64,000 bases of DNA. Origin: CAYSPT01 sp964432985. Its GTDB lineage: Bacteria > Muiribacteriota > CAYSPT01. Made by a program: the position numbers and the translations under genes. A model generated the notes under the pieces. That model saw only the letters and a program-made list of their open reading frames with translations. It was not told where the DNA came from and made no database searches. Below are positions 50,659 to 59,629 of the stretch, in pieces. Location of the stretch: the NCBI GenBank assembly GCA_964432985.1, contig CAYSPT010000002.1:87365-151364 (forward strand), in the 5' to 3' direction. Positions within the stretch are counted from its first letter, which is position 1; the number at the start of each line of letters is the position of its first letter.

Positions 50659-52824
50659 ATGAAGCACCTGGTTTTCTTTCTCGCTACGGCTGTGATGTGC
50701 TGCTGTGTCTTCGGGGTTCAACCTCCTGCAGCAGCCGAGAGCGCCCCACCACCTGATACTATCACTGAGCAGGAATTTAAAACTGCCGCGGAAGACCTGG
50801 AAGCAGTCTACCAAAGACACCTGGGACGTCCTCCCGATCCGGGAGCGCAGCGGTACTACACCGACAAGATAGTGCACGAAAGATGGGACATCTACCTGGT
50901 GGAACAAGACCTGCTTACCTCCCGGGAATACACCATCCTAAACGCCACCAAGGCCTGCGCCCCGGCATCCGGAAGAGGAATGGTCACCCTGAAAGCCGGT
51001 CTTCCCCTTCGTGACGGCCCCGGAATTGAACATGGTTGTGTGAAAAAGATGTCCAACGGCGCCGTCATAACCATACTGGAAGATATGGACGGCTGGTATA
51101 AAGTCACCTACCGGGAAAGCGAAGGCTGGGTGTACGGAAAGCGGCTGACACCCCTTGAAGAAATCCTGGGTGCAGGGTCCGAACCGGCTTACCAGGCTCT
51201 GCCAATGGAGACCGAAGACAGCGTTGGGACCCAATCAGCATCTGAACCAGTTTACGAGGCGATGGGGACAGATGACAGCGGTGGAGCCCAAACCGATTAC
51301 GTTCCGGTCTACGGTATTACTCTGGAAGAGGTTGAAGAAGACCGGGGAGTTGCCCAATCTGAATCCGAACCGGTTTATGGAGTTAGCCAAACCGCTTCTG
51401 CGGAACCGGAACCAGAAGGGGAAAGCCCATCAAGTACCGATACAGCCGGGAGAGAAGCATCGGCGGCGGTACAGTGGGGCCGAGACCAGCTTAATGCGTT
51501 CACCGCCACGGACACCAACAGCAACACGGGGAAAAGTATTTTAATGGATCCGGCCGCCTGGGATTACTGGAGTCAGGCATTTGCTTCCGCCGCTTACGGT
51601 CGGGCAGTTCCCGAACTGGAAGCGCCGTCACCCATCCAATCCTACCGGGAATTAATGAAGGCGGGCGCCATCATATCCGCAGGCCCCCTCCCGCCGGTGG
51701 GAGCAGTGGTGTTCTTTGACACAAACGAAACGTTTCCCAGGGGGCACGTGGCGTTGTCGGCCGGAAAACCGGCAAGCAGCGCCGAGACGGTCATCATTTC
51801 TTCCGGGTGGGAAGGGAAAAGCGGCGTGTTCGAACTGCCGCTTCACGAGCTTCAACAGCAGTGTGGGCAATACCTCGGTTACAGCCTGATACCGTATAGC
51901 ACCAGGAGTCTGGATATCCGGACCGCCGCTGGGAGGAGTGAACCGCACACCGTTCTGGAGCTCAAATTCGGGCCCGCTCCGCGGGAAGTGGGGGCGGAAC
52001 GTCCCGGCAAGGAACTGCAGGGTTTCGTGGGGCCGGCCGCGTTCACCCTCGACCGTGAAGGAAACATCTATGTCCTGGATACACCGCGGTTCCAGGTAAA
52101 GGTGTTCGAACCCGGCGGTACGCTCAGCAGGATAATCGAATACCCATCCCAGACCGGTGAAGGAAAACCAGTGGTGTGCCTGGATATCCTGGTTTCACCC
52201 GCCGGTAACCTTTACCTGGCCAACGCTTCCGAAGGAATTATCTGGGAAATCAGTCCCGGGGGGGATATCACCCGCACACTGGGCCGGCAGGAAAACGGAA
52301 AAGGTCTGTTCGGCCTGCCCACCAGGATCGAACTCGATACATCCGGGAACTTTCACGTTTACGACCGAAGCACGCTGCGCATCACCAGGCTTCTTCCCTC
52401 GGGAGCCGCGGACCGTCAGATACCTCAAGACTGTCACCCCTGTATAACCGGCGACGGATCACACATCCTGTTGACCGAGAAATCGGGGGTCACCAAGTTC
52501 AACCTGCAGGTCATGGAGCCGGACTGCGAAACAGTCAAGTACCTGGCTATCATCGTGCTCGAAGATGAAGTCAGGGACATCTACCCCATCGGCGTCGATT
52601 CGGAGAATAACGTGTACCTTATGACGGTTTTCGGAGAAGCCTGGAAGCAGCCGGTAAACCGGACGGTCCTGGTCATTGACGACGTAGGAAACATCACCAG
52701 AGAGATAAGTATCCCTGAATTTACGGGGATTTCCATGAACAGATATTTCTCCGTCACCCACGACGGAAAGATCCTTAAAGCAGAAACCGACGAAGAGAAT
52801 TTCAGGATTATCGAGTACCGCTAG
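50659..52824 (+). CDS. Exported multidomain protein: DUF4214, SH3b, NlpC/P60-like, NHL propeller
   Basis: 721 residues. The signal peptide ends near AAAESA. A DUF4214-like segment (about 45-95, YQRHLGRPPDPGAQRYY) comes first, then an SH3b domain (about 112-170, PLRDGPGIEHG to GWVYGKRL). Four imperfect repeats ending (E/V)PVYG or similar span about 178-245. An NlpC/P60-like region (about 292-410) has FASAAYG, PPVGAVVFFD and GHVALSAG, but the position expected for the nucleophilic Cys reads Ser (YWSQAF). The C-terminal propeller (about 425-721; GPAAFTLDREGNIYVLD) is homologous to the whole protein at 57339. It probably binds wall and partners rather than cutting. Confidence 0.78.
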   Translation: MKHLVFFLATAVMCCCVFGVQPPAAAESAPPPDTITEQEFKTAAEDLEAVYQRHLGRPPDPGAQRYYTDKIVHERWDIYLVEQDLLTSREYTILNATKACAPASGRGMVTLKAGLPLRDGPGIEHGCVKKMSNGAVITILEDMDGWYKVTYRESEGWVYGKRLTPLEEILGAGSEPAYQALPMETEDSVGTQSASEPVYEAMGTDDSGGAQTDYVPVYGITLEEVEEDRGVAQSESEPVYGVSQTASAEPEPEGESPSSTDTAGREASAAVQWGRDQLNAFTATDTNSNTGKSILMDPAAWDYWSQAFASAAYGRAVPELEAPSPIQSYRELMKAGAIISAGPLPPVGAVVFFDTNETFPRGHVALSAGKPASSAETVIISSGWEGKSGVFELPLHELQQQCGQYLGYSLIPYSTRSLDIRTAAGRSEPHTVLELKFGPAPREVGAERPGKELQGFVGPAAFTLDREGNIYVLDTPRFQVKVFEPGGTLSRIIEYPSQTGEGKPVVCLDILVSPAGNLYLANASEGIIWEISPGGDITRTLGRQENGKGLFGLPTRIELDTSGNFHVYDRSTLRITRLLPSGAADRQIPQDCHPCITGDGSHILLTEKSGVTKFNLQVMEPDCETVKYLAIIVLEDEVRDIYPIGVDSENNVYLMTVFGEAWKQPVNRTVLVIDDVGNITREISIPEFTGISMNRYFSVTHDGKILKAETDEENFRIIEYR

Positions 52825-52828
52825 ACTG

Positions 52829-52900
52829 CGTCTTACGCTTGCATCGTAAGACGGCGTTTTACGATTGTATCGTACGACGGCGGCGCTCGTATAAGCGAGC
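52829..52900 (+). other. Three consecutive hairpins, two as a 26-bp tandem repeat
   Basis: 52829-52854 and 52855-52880 are diverged 26-bp copies. The first folds into a perfect 9-bp stem (CGTCTTACG/CGTAAGACG). GCTCG and CGAGC form a third hairpin at 52884-52900. No T-tract follows. It lies between the propeller protein and the first C39-like peptidase. Confidence 0.6.
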
Positions 52901-52930
52901 AGTTTGCATTACATGTGGAGGTGTGGAAAC

Positions 52931-54175
52931 ATGATGTTGACCAAAGGTGCAAAAAGTTTTTTTGGTACAGTCCTGGTGCTGGCCTGTGTGCTTATCACTA
53001 CCGCTCTGCCAGACCCTCTGACCGCCCTGGGGATTTTTGACTCTATAAAAACAGAGAAAGAAGCGGCCGAACAGACCAAAACGATTCCTGTACAGCAGGA
53101 TGAGGACCTGGAGCAGCCAGGGGACAAAACCGATGTCTACCGGGCCCGCGATTTCGTGGTCTACCGTAAAGACACCCTGTGGGACGCCATGAAACGGCGC
53201 TTCACCGACGCGCGCTTGAATTTCAAGGATTTTATCGATTCGTTCTTCCTCGCCAGCCCCTCGGTAGAACTCACCGCCCGGCACTTCCTGTTTCCGCCGC
53301 TGTACTCACTGGAGCACTTCAAGAAGGCCAGAGAAGAGTTTGTCTTCAGACGGCAGGTGCGCAAGGAGGCGGACCAGGCTAAAAGAGCTTCCTACGACCA
53401 GGCCATGGAACAGCTGGAAAAGGTGCTGTCTCTGAAAACCGGCGCCAGCAAGAAAGCGGAAAAACAGAAGGACGCCATACTTGACAGCCTGCTTAAAAGC
53501 GGTATTCCTCCCCGGGATGTGGAGAAATACATGGGACATGTCGAGAAAAAGATCAGCTCCTTGAAGAAGGCCGAAGAGAAGAAACGTCTGAAGAAAGAAG
53601 AGCGTAAACAACGCGAAGCGGAACGTAAACAACGCGAAAAAGAGGAGCAAAAGCGCCGGGAAGAAGAAGCCAGGCGTAAAGAAGAGGAAGCGAAAAAAAA
53701 GGTACGGGATGACGTGATGAACACGCCGCAGCGCAGCCAGCTCGAAGCGGCCAACGGGCAGTACAAGAATTACTGGTGCGGCCCCACTTCACTGGCCATG
53801 GTCTACGAGTACTACGGCCGTAGCGAAACCACCCGTGACGTGGCCAACCGTATCTACGACTTCAAGGGAAACTCCGGCACCTACGCGGGGAACATCGTCA
53901 GTGACGCCAAGAAGAACGGTTTTCCCAATACCGAGTTGAAAACAGGTGTCGGCTTCGACTTCCTGGAGCAAAAACTCGGCGAAGGAAAACCTGTCATCGT
54001 AGGTGTGGAAGTCTCTTATCCATACGGCCACTACATGGTGGTGGTCGGCCTCGAGGGGGACAAGGTTATTATCAACGATCCCTTCCACAATGGAGTGCGC
54101 AGGGAGATGAGCCGTTCGGCATTTCTGACCGACTGGAACGGCCGGTGGCGCCGGACTATCGTGTTGGAGAAGTAG
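52931..54175 (+). CDS. Exported C39-like cysteine peptidase, paralogue 1 (coiled-coil type)
   Basis: 414 residues; start chosen at ATG 52931 with TGGAGGTG upstream. The signal peptide is followed by a mature start GIFDSIK shared with the other two paralogues. Residues about 75-140 (LWDAMKRRFTDA to KKAREEF) resemble paralogue 2. A Lys/Glu-rich coiled coil with an ERKQRE repeat spans about 150-265. The C-terminal C39_2 domain has Cys283 (YWCGPTSLAMVYEYYG), His367 (YGHYMVVVGLEG) and Asp383 (INDPFHNG). It probably cleaves peptides or cross-links at the cell surface; the substrate is unknown. Confidence 0.85.
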   Translation: MMLTKGAKSFFGTVLVLACVLITTALPDPLTALGIFDSIKTEKEAAEQTKTIPVQQDEDLEQPGDKTDVYRARDFVVYRKDTLWDAMKRRFTDARLNFKDFIDSFFLASPSVELTARHFLFPPLYSLEHFKKAREEFVFRRQVRKEADQAKRASYDQAMEQLEKVLSLKTGASKKAEKQKDAILDSLLKSGIPPRDVEKYMGHVEKKISSLKKAEEKKRLKKEERKQREAERKQREKEEQKRREEEARRKEEEAKKKVRDDVMNTPQRSQLEAANGQYKNYWCGPTSLAMVYEYYGRSETTRDVANRIYDFKGNSGTYAGNIVSDAKKNGFPNTELKTGVGFDFLEQKLGEGKPVIVGVEVSYPYGHYMVVVGLEGDKVIINDPFHNGVRREMSRSAFLTDWNGRWRRTIVLEK

Positions 54176-54274
54176 CGACATTCATTATCGACCGGAACGA
54201 CCAGTGTCTCTGGACGATCTGCTCGAAAAATAGTGGAAGGAAAGAAGTAGCAGCAGAAAGGGGATGGAGGCAGT

Positions 54275-55876
54275 ATGAAGCACTCAAAAAATATATATGG
54301 GGGTTTGACTATTCTTATAGTGGCCGTCCTGGTCATGACGCAGGTACCGGGAACCCTGGCTTTTGACATTTTCGACCACGTAAAAGATAAGAAGGCCCAG
54401 GAGACCAGCGATCAGCCGCAGACCGAACGAGACCAGACGGTGTCCGAAAAGGAACCCACGGAGGAGCCCGGAGAAAAAAACCTGACTCAACTCTGGTGGG
54501 ACATGGTCAAGTCCCGTTACCAACGGCTCTCCCAGCAAGGCCCGGGCCAGTGGGCCAAGATGATCCTGCTTTCACCGGTGTACCTGTTGGAGGAGTACAA
54601 GGCCGCCCGGGAGTATTACAAATTGTTGAAGCAGTATGAAAAAGACGGGCCGCCGCCGAAAATCCCCGAGGTGGTGGAAAAACCACCGGAGAAGATACCT
54701 GACAAGCCCAAACAGAAGCCGGATAAACCGAAGAAGCCTAAAAAGCCGCCAACGTCGAAAAAAAACCCGGTCAAGGACGCCATCGCCGATTTGTACCGCG
54801 AGCACCTGGGGCGGGAACCTGACAAGGGCGGGCTGGAGCATTATTACCAGCGCATTAAAAAAGACGGCTGGGACATCGGTAAGGTGGAACGGTCGATTCT
54901 CAATTCGACGGAGTATGCTAAAAAGCATCCGAAACCGCCGGAAAAACAACCGGCCCGCACCGGTACAGTCAGCGCCGCGGTAGGACTCAACTTCCGCACC
55001 GGGCCCGGGGTAGGCAACAGCATTATCAGCGTCCTCCCCCGCGGGACATCCGTTACTATCCTGAGCGAACAAAACGGCTGGTACAAGATATCGTGCCAGG
55101 GCAAAGAGGGGTGGGTGTGCGGCCGGTACATCGATCTGGATGGACAACAGGACACGACCCCGCCTCCGAAAGAACCCGAGGAACCCGAGAAAAAGGAAGG
55201 TTACATCACCGCCCAGGTGGGGCTGAACGTCCGGAACGGACCGGGAGTGGGCAATGCCCGGATCGGCACCCTGCCCAACGGCGCCAAGATCGTCATCACG
55301 GGAGAGCAGGACGGCTGGTACAAAATCACCTATCAGGGGAAAGAAGGCTGGGTCAGCGCCAAGTATGTGGGCCTGGGCAAGCCCCCCTGGGAAGGGAACA
55401 CCGAGGGCACGGTCTACGTGGACTGCCCCCAGAGAAGCCAGCTCGATCCAGCCAACGGGCAGTACAAGAACTACTGGTGCGGCCCCACGTCCCTGGGCAT
55501 GGTCTATGAATACTACGGGCGCAAGGAAACCACGAGCCAGGTAGCGGACCGTATCTATGACTTCGCGGGCAACACCGGCACCTACGCCGGCAGCATCATC
55601 AACGACGCCAAGAAGAACGGGTTTCCCAATACCGAGATGAAAACCGGTGTTGATTTCAATTACATGGAGCAGAAGCTCAAGGAAGGTAAACCCATCATCG
55701 TCGGTGTCGAAGTCTCGTACCAGTACGGGCACTACATGGTGGTGGTGGGCTTATCGGGCAACAACGTCATCCTCAACGATCCCTATCACCCGGGGGTGCG
55801 CAGGGTGATGTCACGCTCCGCCTTCCTGACCGACTGGAACGGCCGGTCGCGCCGGGTCATCGTTTTACAAAAATAG
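54275..55876 (+). CDS. Exported C39-like cysteine peptidase, paralogue 2 (DUF4214 and two SH3b)
   Basis: 533 residues. The signal peptide precedes DIFDHVK. Then comes an N-terminal domain like paralogue 1 (LWWDMVKSRYQRL to LEEYKAAREYY), a Pro/Lys-rich linker (about 125-165) and a DUF4214-like segment (LYREHLGREPDKGGLEHYYQ, about 172-191). Two SH3b domains follow (about 228-288 and 308-370, each with RTGPGVG or RNGPGVG), then the C39_2 domain with Cys402, His486 and Asp502. SH3b domains usually bind wall peptides, which would place the peptidase on peptidoglycan. The spacing of the three paralogues suggests tandem duplication. Confidence 0.88.
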   Translation: MKHSKNIYGGLTILIVAVLVMTQVPGTLAFDIFDHVKDKKAQETSDQPQTERDQTVSEKEPTEEPGEKNLTQLWWDMVKSRYQRLSQQGPGQWAKMILLSPVYLLEEYKAAREYYKLLKQYEKDGPPPKIPEVVEKPPEKIPDKPKQKPDKPKKPKKPPTSKKNPVKDAIADLYREHLGREPDKGGLEHYYQRIKKDGWDIGKVERSILNSTEYAKKHPKPPEKQPARTGTVSAAVGLNFRTGPGVGNSIISVLPRGTSVTILSEQNGWYKISCQGKEGWVCGRYIDLDGQQDTTPPPKEPEEPEKKEGYITAQVGLNVRNGPGVGNARIGTLPNGAKIVITGEQDGWYKITYQGKEGWVSAKYVGLGKPPWEGNTEGTVYVDCPQRSQLDPANGQYKNYWCGPTSLGMVYEYYGRKETTSQVADRIYDFAGNTGTYAGSIINDAKKNGFPNTEMKTGVDFNYMEQKLKEGKPIIVGVEVSYQYGHYMVVVGLSGNNVILNDPYHPGVRRVMSRSAFLTDWNGRSRRVIVLQK

Positions 55877-55976
55877 GTTTTGTTAAATTAGTCATGCAGG
55901 AATAAACACCGCCTCAAGGCGGGCCGCTCGAATAAGCAATGAGTAATCGGGCACGAGGAAAGGGGATGTGTGAGAT

Positions 55977-57191
55977 ATGAATTTCTGGTTGAAAACGCGG
56001 CTGGTGCAGATAGGAATGCTACTGCTGGTCCTGGTTCTGGTGTCAGGCACCCGGGTGCAGGCAGTAGACATTTTCGATACTCTTAACAGGGCTGAACCCA
56101 AGGAATCTACCGATCAGGTAAGAGACCAGGAGGAACCGGCAACAGAACCGGTCGCACCGCAGACCCAGACAGAATCCACTGCACCGGCAGCCGACACCCA
56201 GGGGGGTGCCCAGGCGCTGCGTGGCGGCCACGTGACCGCCACCGTGGGTCTCAATGTCCGGACCGGTCCCAGCGTGCGCTATCGTAAAATAGGAGTGCTG
56301 CGCTACGGTACCGAGATTGTCATCCTGGCAGAGAAAAAAAACTGGTACAAGATCAACTATAAAGGCGGCACGGGATGGGTGTGCGGACGTTATGTGCGGA
56401 CTGCCCAGAAAACCCAGGACCAGGAACCTGAGACACCGCCGCTGGATCAGGGGAGCTCCACCGGGTACGTCACCGCTGCCGGTCTCAATGTCCGGACCGG
56501 TCCGGGAGTCAGCAACTCCCGGTTCCACGTCCTCACCCGGGGAGCAAAGGTAAACATCGTCGGGCAAAAGAACGGCTGGTACCTGGTTCAGTTCGGAAAC
56601 TCCCAGGGCTGGGTCAGCGGTAAGTACATTTCGGTGGGAAACGCCCCTCCGGGAGGCACCAACAACACCGATTATTCCGGAAACAATAATGACTACAAGC
56701 CGAAAGATCCCCAGATTACCAAAGACAGAGTCTACGTCGACGTTCTCCAGCGCACCCAGTTCGACCCGGCCAACGGCAAGTACCAGAACTCCTGGTGCGG
56801 ACCCACTTCCCTGTCCATGGTTTACGATTACTACGGCCGCAAGGAATCCACCCGGGATGTAGCCAATCGGATTTACGATTTCAAGGGCCGTACGGGAACC
56901 TACGTGGGCGATATAGTCAAAGACGCCAAGAGCCACGGTTTTCCCAATACCACCTTGAAAAATAACGTCGACTTTAACTACCTTGAGCAGAACCTCAAGC
57001 AGGGTAAGCCCGTTATTGTGGGTGTGGAGGTAGCCTGGAAGAGCGGTCATTACATGGTTGTGGTAGGAATGGAAGGCAACAAGGTCATCGTCAATGACCC
57101 GGGACGCCGGGCAGTCAGGCGGGAATTCAGCAAATCCTGGTTTCTCACCCAGTGGAACGGCCGCAACCGGCGCTCCATCGTACTGAAGTAG
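55977..57191 (+). CDS. Exported C39-like cysteine peptidase, paralogue 3 (two SH3b)
   Basis: 404 residues. The signal peptide precedes DIFDTLN. A Gln/Pro/Thr-rich linker (about 35-75) leads to two SH3b domains (about 80-140, VGLNVRTGPSVRYRKIG; about 160-220, GLNVRTGPGVSNSRFHVL). The C39_2 domain follows with Cys about 274 (SWCGPTSLSMVYDYYG), His about 358 (SGHYMVVVGMEG) and Asp about 374 (VNDPG). It lacks the DUF4214 and the long helical domain of its neighbours. CCGCCTCAAGGCGG upstream (55908-55921) is a perfect mini-hairpin. Confidence 0.87.
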   Translation: MNFWLKTRLVQIGMLLLVLVLVSGTRVQAVDIFDTLNRAEPKESTDQVRDQEEPATEPVAPQTQTESTAPAADTQGGAQALRGGHVTATVGLNVRTGPSVRYRKIGVLRYGTEIVILAEKKNWYKINYKGGTGWVCGRYVRTAQKTQDQEPETPPLDQGSSTGYVTAAGLNVRTGPGVSNSRFHVLTRGAKVNIVGQKNGWYLVQFGNSQGWVSGKYISVGNAPPGGTNNTDYSGNNNDYKPKDPQITKDRVYVDVLQRTQFDPANGKYQNSWCGPTSLSMVYDYYGRKESTRDVANRIYDFKGRTGTYVGDIVKDAKSHGFPNTTLKNNVDFNYLEQNLKQGKPVIVGVEVAWKSGHYMVVVGMEGNKVIVNDPGRRAVRREFSKSWFLTQWNGRNRRSIVLK

Positions 57192-57338
57192 AATCCTGTG
57201 CCCGGGGTGTACACAACAAAGAAAAGAAAGTTTCGCACCGGGATGCAGGTTGATGGTACTATTGGCATGTACCGGAACCGGTGCACATTCACCATCATGA
57301 AGCGAACATGAAAAGGAAGAAGGGTGTGACGGAAAAAG

Positions 57339-58286
57339 ATGAAAAAGCTACTGATACTGACGGCATTGTTGTGCCTGCTGGGCACCGTGGCGGGAGCGGA
57401 AACAGTGGAACACCTGGCGCTTAAATTCGGTTCAGGCCCCCGGGAGGTAGGAGCTTCCAGCCCCGATGAGGCCGTCGAGGATTTCATGGGACCCACGGCT
57501 TTCACCGTGGATAAAAAAGGCAACATCTACGTGCTTGACGCCCCGCACTTCTGCGTCAAGATCTTCGCTGAAGATGGGGAACTCATCCGCGTAGTCACGT
57601 ATCCTTCCGCCACCCCCGATGAGCGGCCCGTCCTGGGCATCGACCTGGCGGTAAACGACAGCGGAGAGCTGTTTGTCGCCAACGCCACCGAAGGACTGGT
57701 GTGGAAGTTTAACGCCAAGGGCGAGATAAAAGACGTGCTCGGCCTCAAAGCCGACGGCTCCAGCTACTTCGACCTGGCCCACAAGCTGGCCGTGGACTCG
57801 AAGGGCAATGTTTTCGTTGGTGAGGGTATGTCCATGAAAGTGCTTAAACTGGGGCCCAGCGGGAAAAAAGAAACAATGCTTCCGGCCACTGTCTACCCGC
57901 CGGTTCTCATGCCCGACGATTCCCTGGTCATGGTGAAAGAGGGGATGGGCCGCTCACTGATCGACCTGAAACTCCTCGCCCCGAACCTCAAGAACGTCAA
58001 GCGCTACGCCAGGGTTAAAATGGAGAAACCCCACATGAACGCCTACGCTGTGGGGACAGACAAGAAGGGGCATCTCTACCTGTTCGTAGTGGTGGGGGAA
58101 GCCTGGGACCACTACGACGCCGCCTACGTGCTTGAGCTGGACAAGAAAGGCAAAACCGTCAGGAAAGTGCAGCTCCCGGAATCACCTGGTATGGGTATGA
58201 ACCGGTACCTGGGAATAGGGTACGAAGGGCAGATCCTGAAGGTGGAGACAGACGAAGAGAATTTCAAGATAGTTGAATACAAGTAG
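57339..58286 (+). CDS. Exported NHL-type beta-propeller protein
   Basis: 315 residues. The signal peptide ends near VAGAE. Propeller repeats follow from about 30 to the end (GPTAFTVDKKGNIYVLDAPH, GIDLAVNDSGELFVANATEG, KLAVDSKGNVFVGEG). The protein aligns end to end with the C-terminal 300 residues of the protein at 50659, including LKFGSGPREVGA, MNRYLGI and the terminal ETDEENFKIVEYK. So one is a stand-alone version and the other a fusion. It closes the surface cluster. Confidence 0.82.
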   Translation: MKKLLILTALLCLLGTVAGAETVEHLALKFGSGPREVGASSPDEAVEDFMGPTAFTVDKKGNIYVLDAPHFCVKIFAEDGELIRVVTYPSATPDERPVLGIDLAVNDSGELFVANATEGLVWKFNAKGEIKDVLGLKADGSSYFDLAHKLAVDSKGNVFVGEGMSMKVLKLGPSGKKETMLPATVYPPVLMPDDSLVMVKEGMGRSLIDLKLLAPNLKNVKRYARVKMEKPHMNAYAVGTDKKGHLYLFVVVGEAWDHYDAAYVLELDKKGKTVRKVQLPESPGMGMNRYLGIGYEGQILKVETDEENFKIVEYK

Positions 58287-58324
58287 CGAGATAAATAATA
58301 TATCTTTTCGAAAGCAGTTCTTTT

Positions 58325-59287
58325 CTAAGGGCAATCTGCGTCCGAACCCTGCCACGCGTACTGGACTTTGCCTTTTTCCAGCTTCTCTATCAACGTAAAG
58401 ATCTTGTCATCTTGATCAGGAGAGCCTGATTTATCCGCGGAATCTTTCTGTTTTTTCGCGTTCCACTCATAGCCGATCGTGCGATTGTCAAACTCTGCGA
58501 TCTTTTTAACCAGGTAATCCATCGTCACGCGTTGGGCGAGCTGCCGGTTGAGTTCGTCAACTCGCTCCGTCAACTGCGAAATACGTTGATTCGTTTTCCA
58601 ATGATCTTTTTCCTGCTGAACCTGCTGCCCGGTAACATCGGTTTTGAATGAATCGAGATCGCCCCTGGTGGTCAATTCCGGCAACTGTTTACTGAGGCTG
58701 TTGACCCGCCTGACCAGCCGGTTGACCATGTTTTTCATTGCCACCAGGTCTATTTCTTCTTCTTTGGGCGGCGTCAGGATTATCTCTATCTCCGGAGGAA
58801 TGCTCAGGGACAGCTTGGCACTAGCGATATCATAACCCGTGAACTTCAGATCATGGACCTTGAAAAGAGCTTTAAGCAAAAGATTCAGTACTTCCTTCTT
58901 TTCAGTAGAGGCCAATAGGCGCTTCTTGTCTTCTTCGGGTATTTCTGCCACCTGCTCGAAAATGGGAGCAATTTTAGGGATCAAACCGATTTCTATTTCG
59001 ATTTCCGAAAGCTTAAATCCGGCGCTTTCGAAAACCGGTTTGTCCACGGTCAACGACTCGAAAGCCGCATTGACCGTGTCGGCAGTCCATTCCTGAACAT
59101 CAGCAACCTGGTCACCCGCCAGTTTGACGGTCTTACCGACCAGGCGGCCCATTACGTTTTTTCTTTCTCTAAATTGCTTTTCCACTGCCAGTTTGTTTTG
59201 AGCGACTACACCGGCGACCGCGGTCAACTGCAAACAGATGGTGAACAGAACGAGTAGTTTTTTTCCGCATATCTTTATCCCTATCAT
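58325..59287 (-). CDS. Exported protein with C-terminal coiled coil, unknown family
   Basis: 320 residues. A signal peptide (LLVLFTICLQLTAVAGVVAQ) is followed by an alpha/beta region (about 30-180) with alternating charged and hydrophobic strands (LSEIEIEIGLIPKIAPIFEQV, KLSLSIPPEIEIILTPPKEEE). A probable coiled coil spans about 190-270 (MVNRLVRRVNSLSKQL, ISQLTERVDELNRQLAQR). The C-terminus is a Lys/Asp-rich tail ending in YAWQGSDADCP. No domain is recognised. It starts just downstream of a broken gene on the same strand. Confidence 0.65.
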   Translation of the reverse strand: MIGIKICGKKLLVLFTICLQLTAVAGVVAQNKLAVEKQFRERKNVMGRLVGKTVKLAGDQVADVQEWTADTVNAAFESLTVDKPVFESAGFKLSEIEIEIGLIPKIAPIFEQVAEIPEEDKKRLLASTEKKEVLNLLLKALFKVHDLKFTGYDIASAKLSLSIPPEIEIILTPPKEEEIDLVAMKNMVNRLVRRVNSLSKQLPELTTRGDLDSFKTDVTGQQVQQEKDHWKTNQRISQLTERVDELNRQLAQRVTMDYLVKKIAEFDNRTIGYEWNAKKQKDSADKSGSPDQDDKIFTLIEKLEKGKVQYAWQGSDADCP

Positions 59288-59300
59288 ATATTCATCCCAA

Positions 59301-59573
59301 TCATGAACCCTTCCTCATCACATGGTAGTTTAAATCAAGGCACCCGTTTTCCACACCGAAGGCAGCATTGATCTTACCTTTGTACTTGCCGCTGATGATC
59401 ACGATAAGGTAACTGCTCACCCTTTTGGCTGCGATCTCGTCTTTTGAAAGCGGATAGCGAACACCTTCTTGAGATTGACTACATATACCAGTTTATCGGT
59501 ATCAGTAGGCAGGTTTATCAAGCACACCATGCATTTTTCTATGTTTGACTTGAAAGAAACCGTGGATGTGTGG
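59301..59573 (-). pseudogene. Frameshifted remnant of a small gene
   Basis: On the minus strand one frame reads TVSFKSNIEKCMVCLINLP then TDTDKLVYVVNLKK. After a shift of one base around 59455-59475 the next frame gives KDEIAAKRVSSYLIVIISGK, then YKGKINAAFGVENGCLDLN to a stop at 59301. Both parts look protein-like, and neither is long enough alone. The 5' part lacks a start codon near the beginning of the open stretch. Family unknown. A sequencing error could mimic the frameshift. Confidence 0.45.
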
Positions 59574-59629
59574 TGTTATACCTGCTGCCGGGACTGCAGT
59601 TTATCAACCGGCCAACAAAAAGGGAAACG

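Noticed and set aside
51221..51236. A 15-mer shared in inverted orientation with the prepilin 21-bp repeat (GATTGGGTCCCAACG)
   Set aside because: In a 64-kb window a few random 15-mer matches are expected, and the core is palindromic, so a common origin is not supported.
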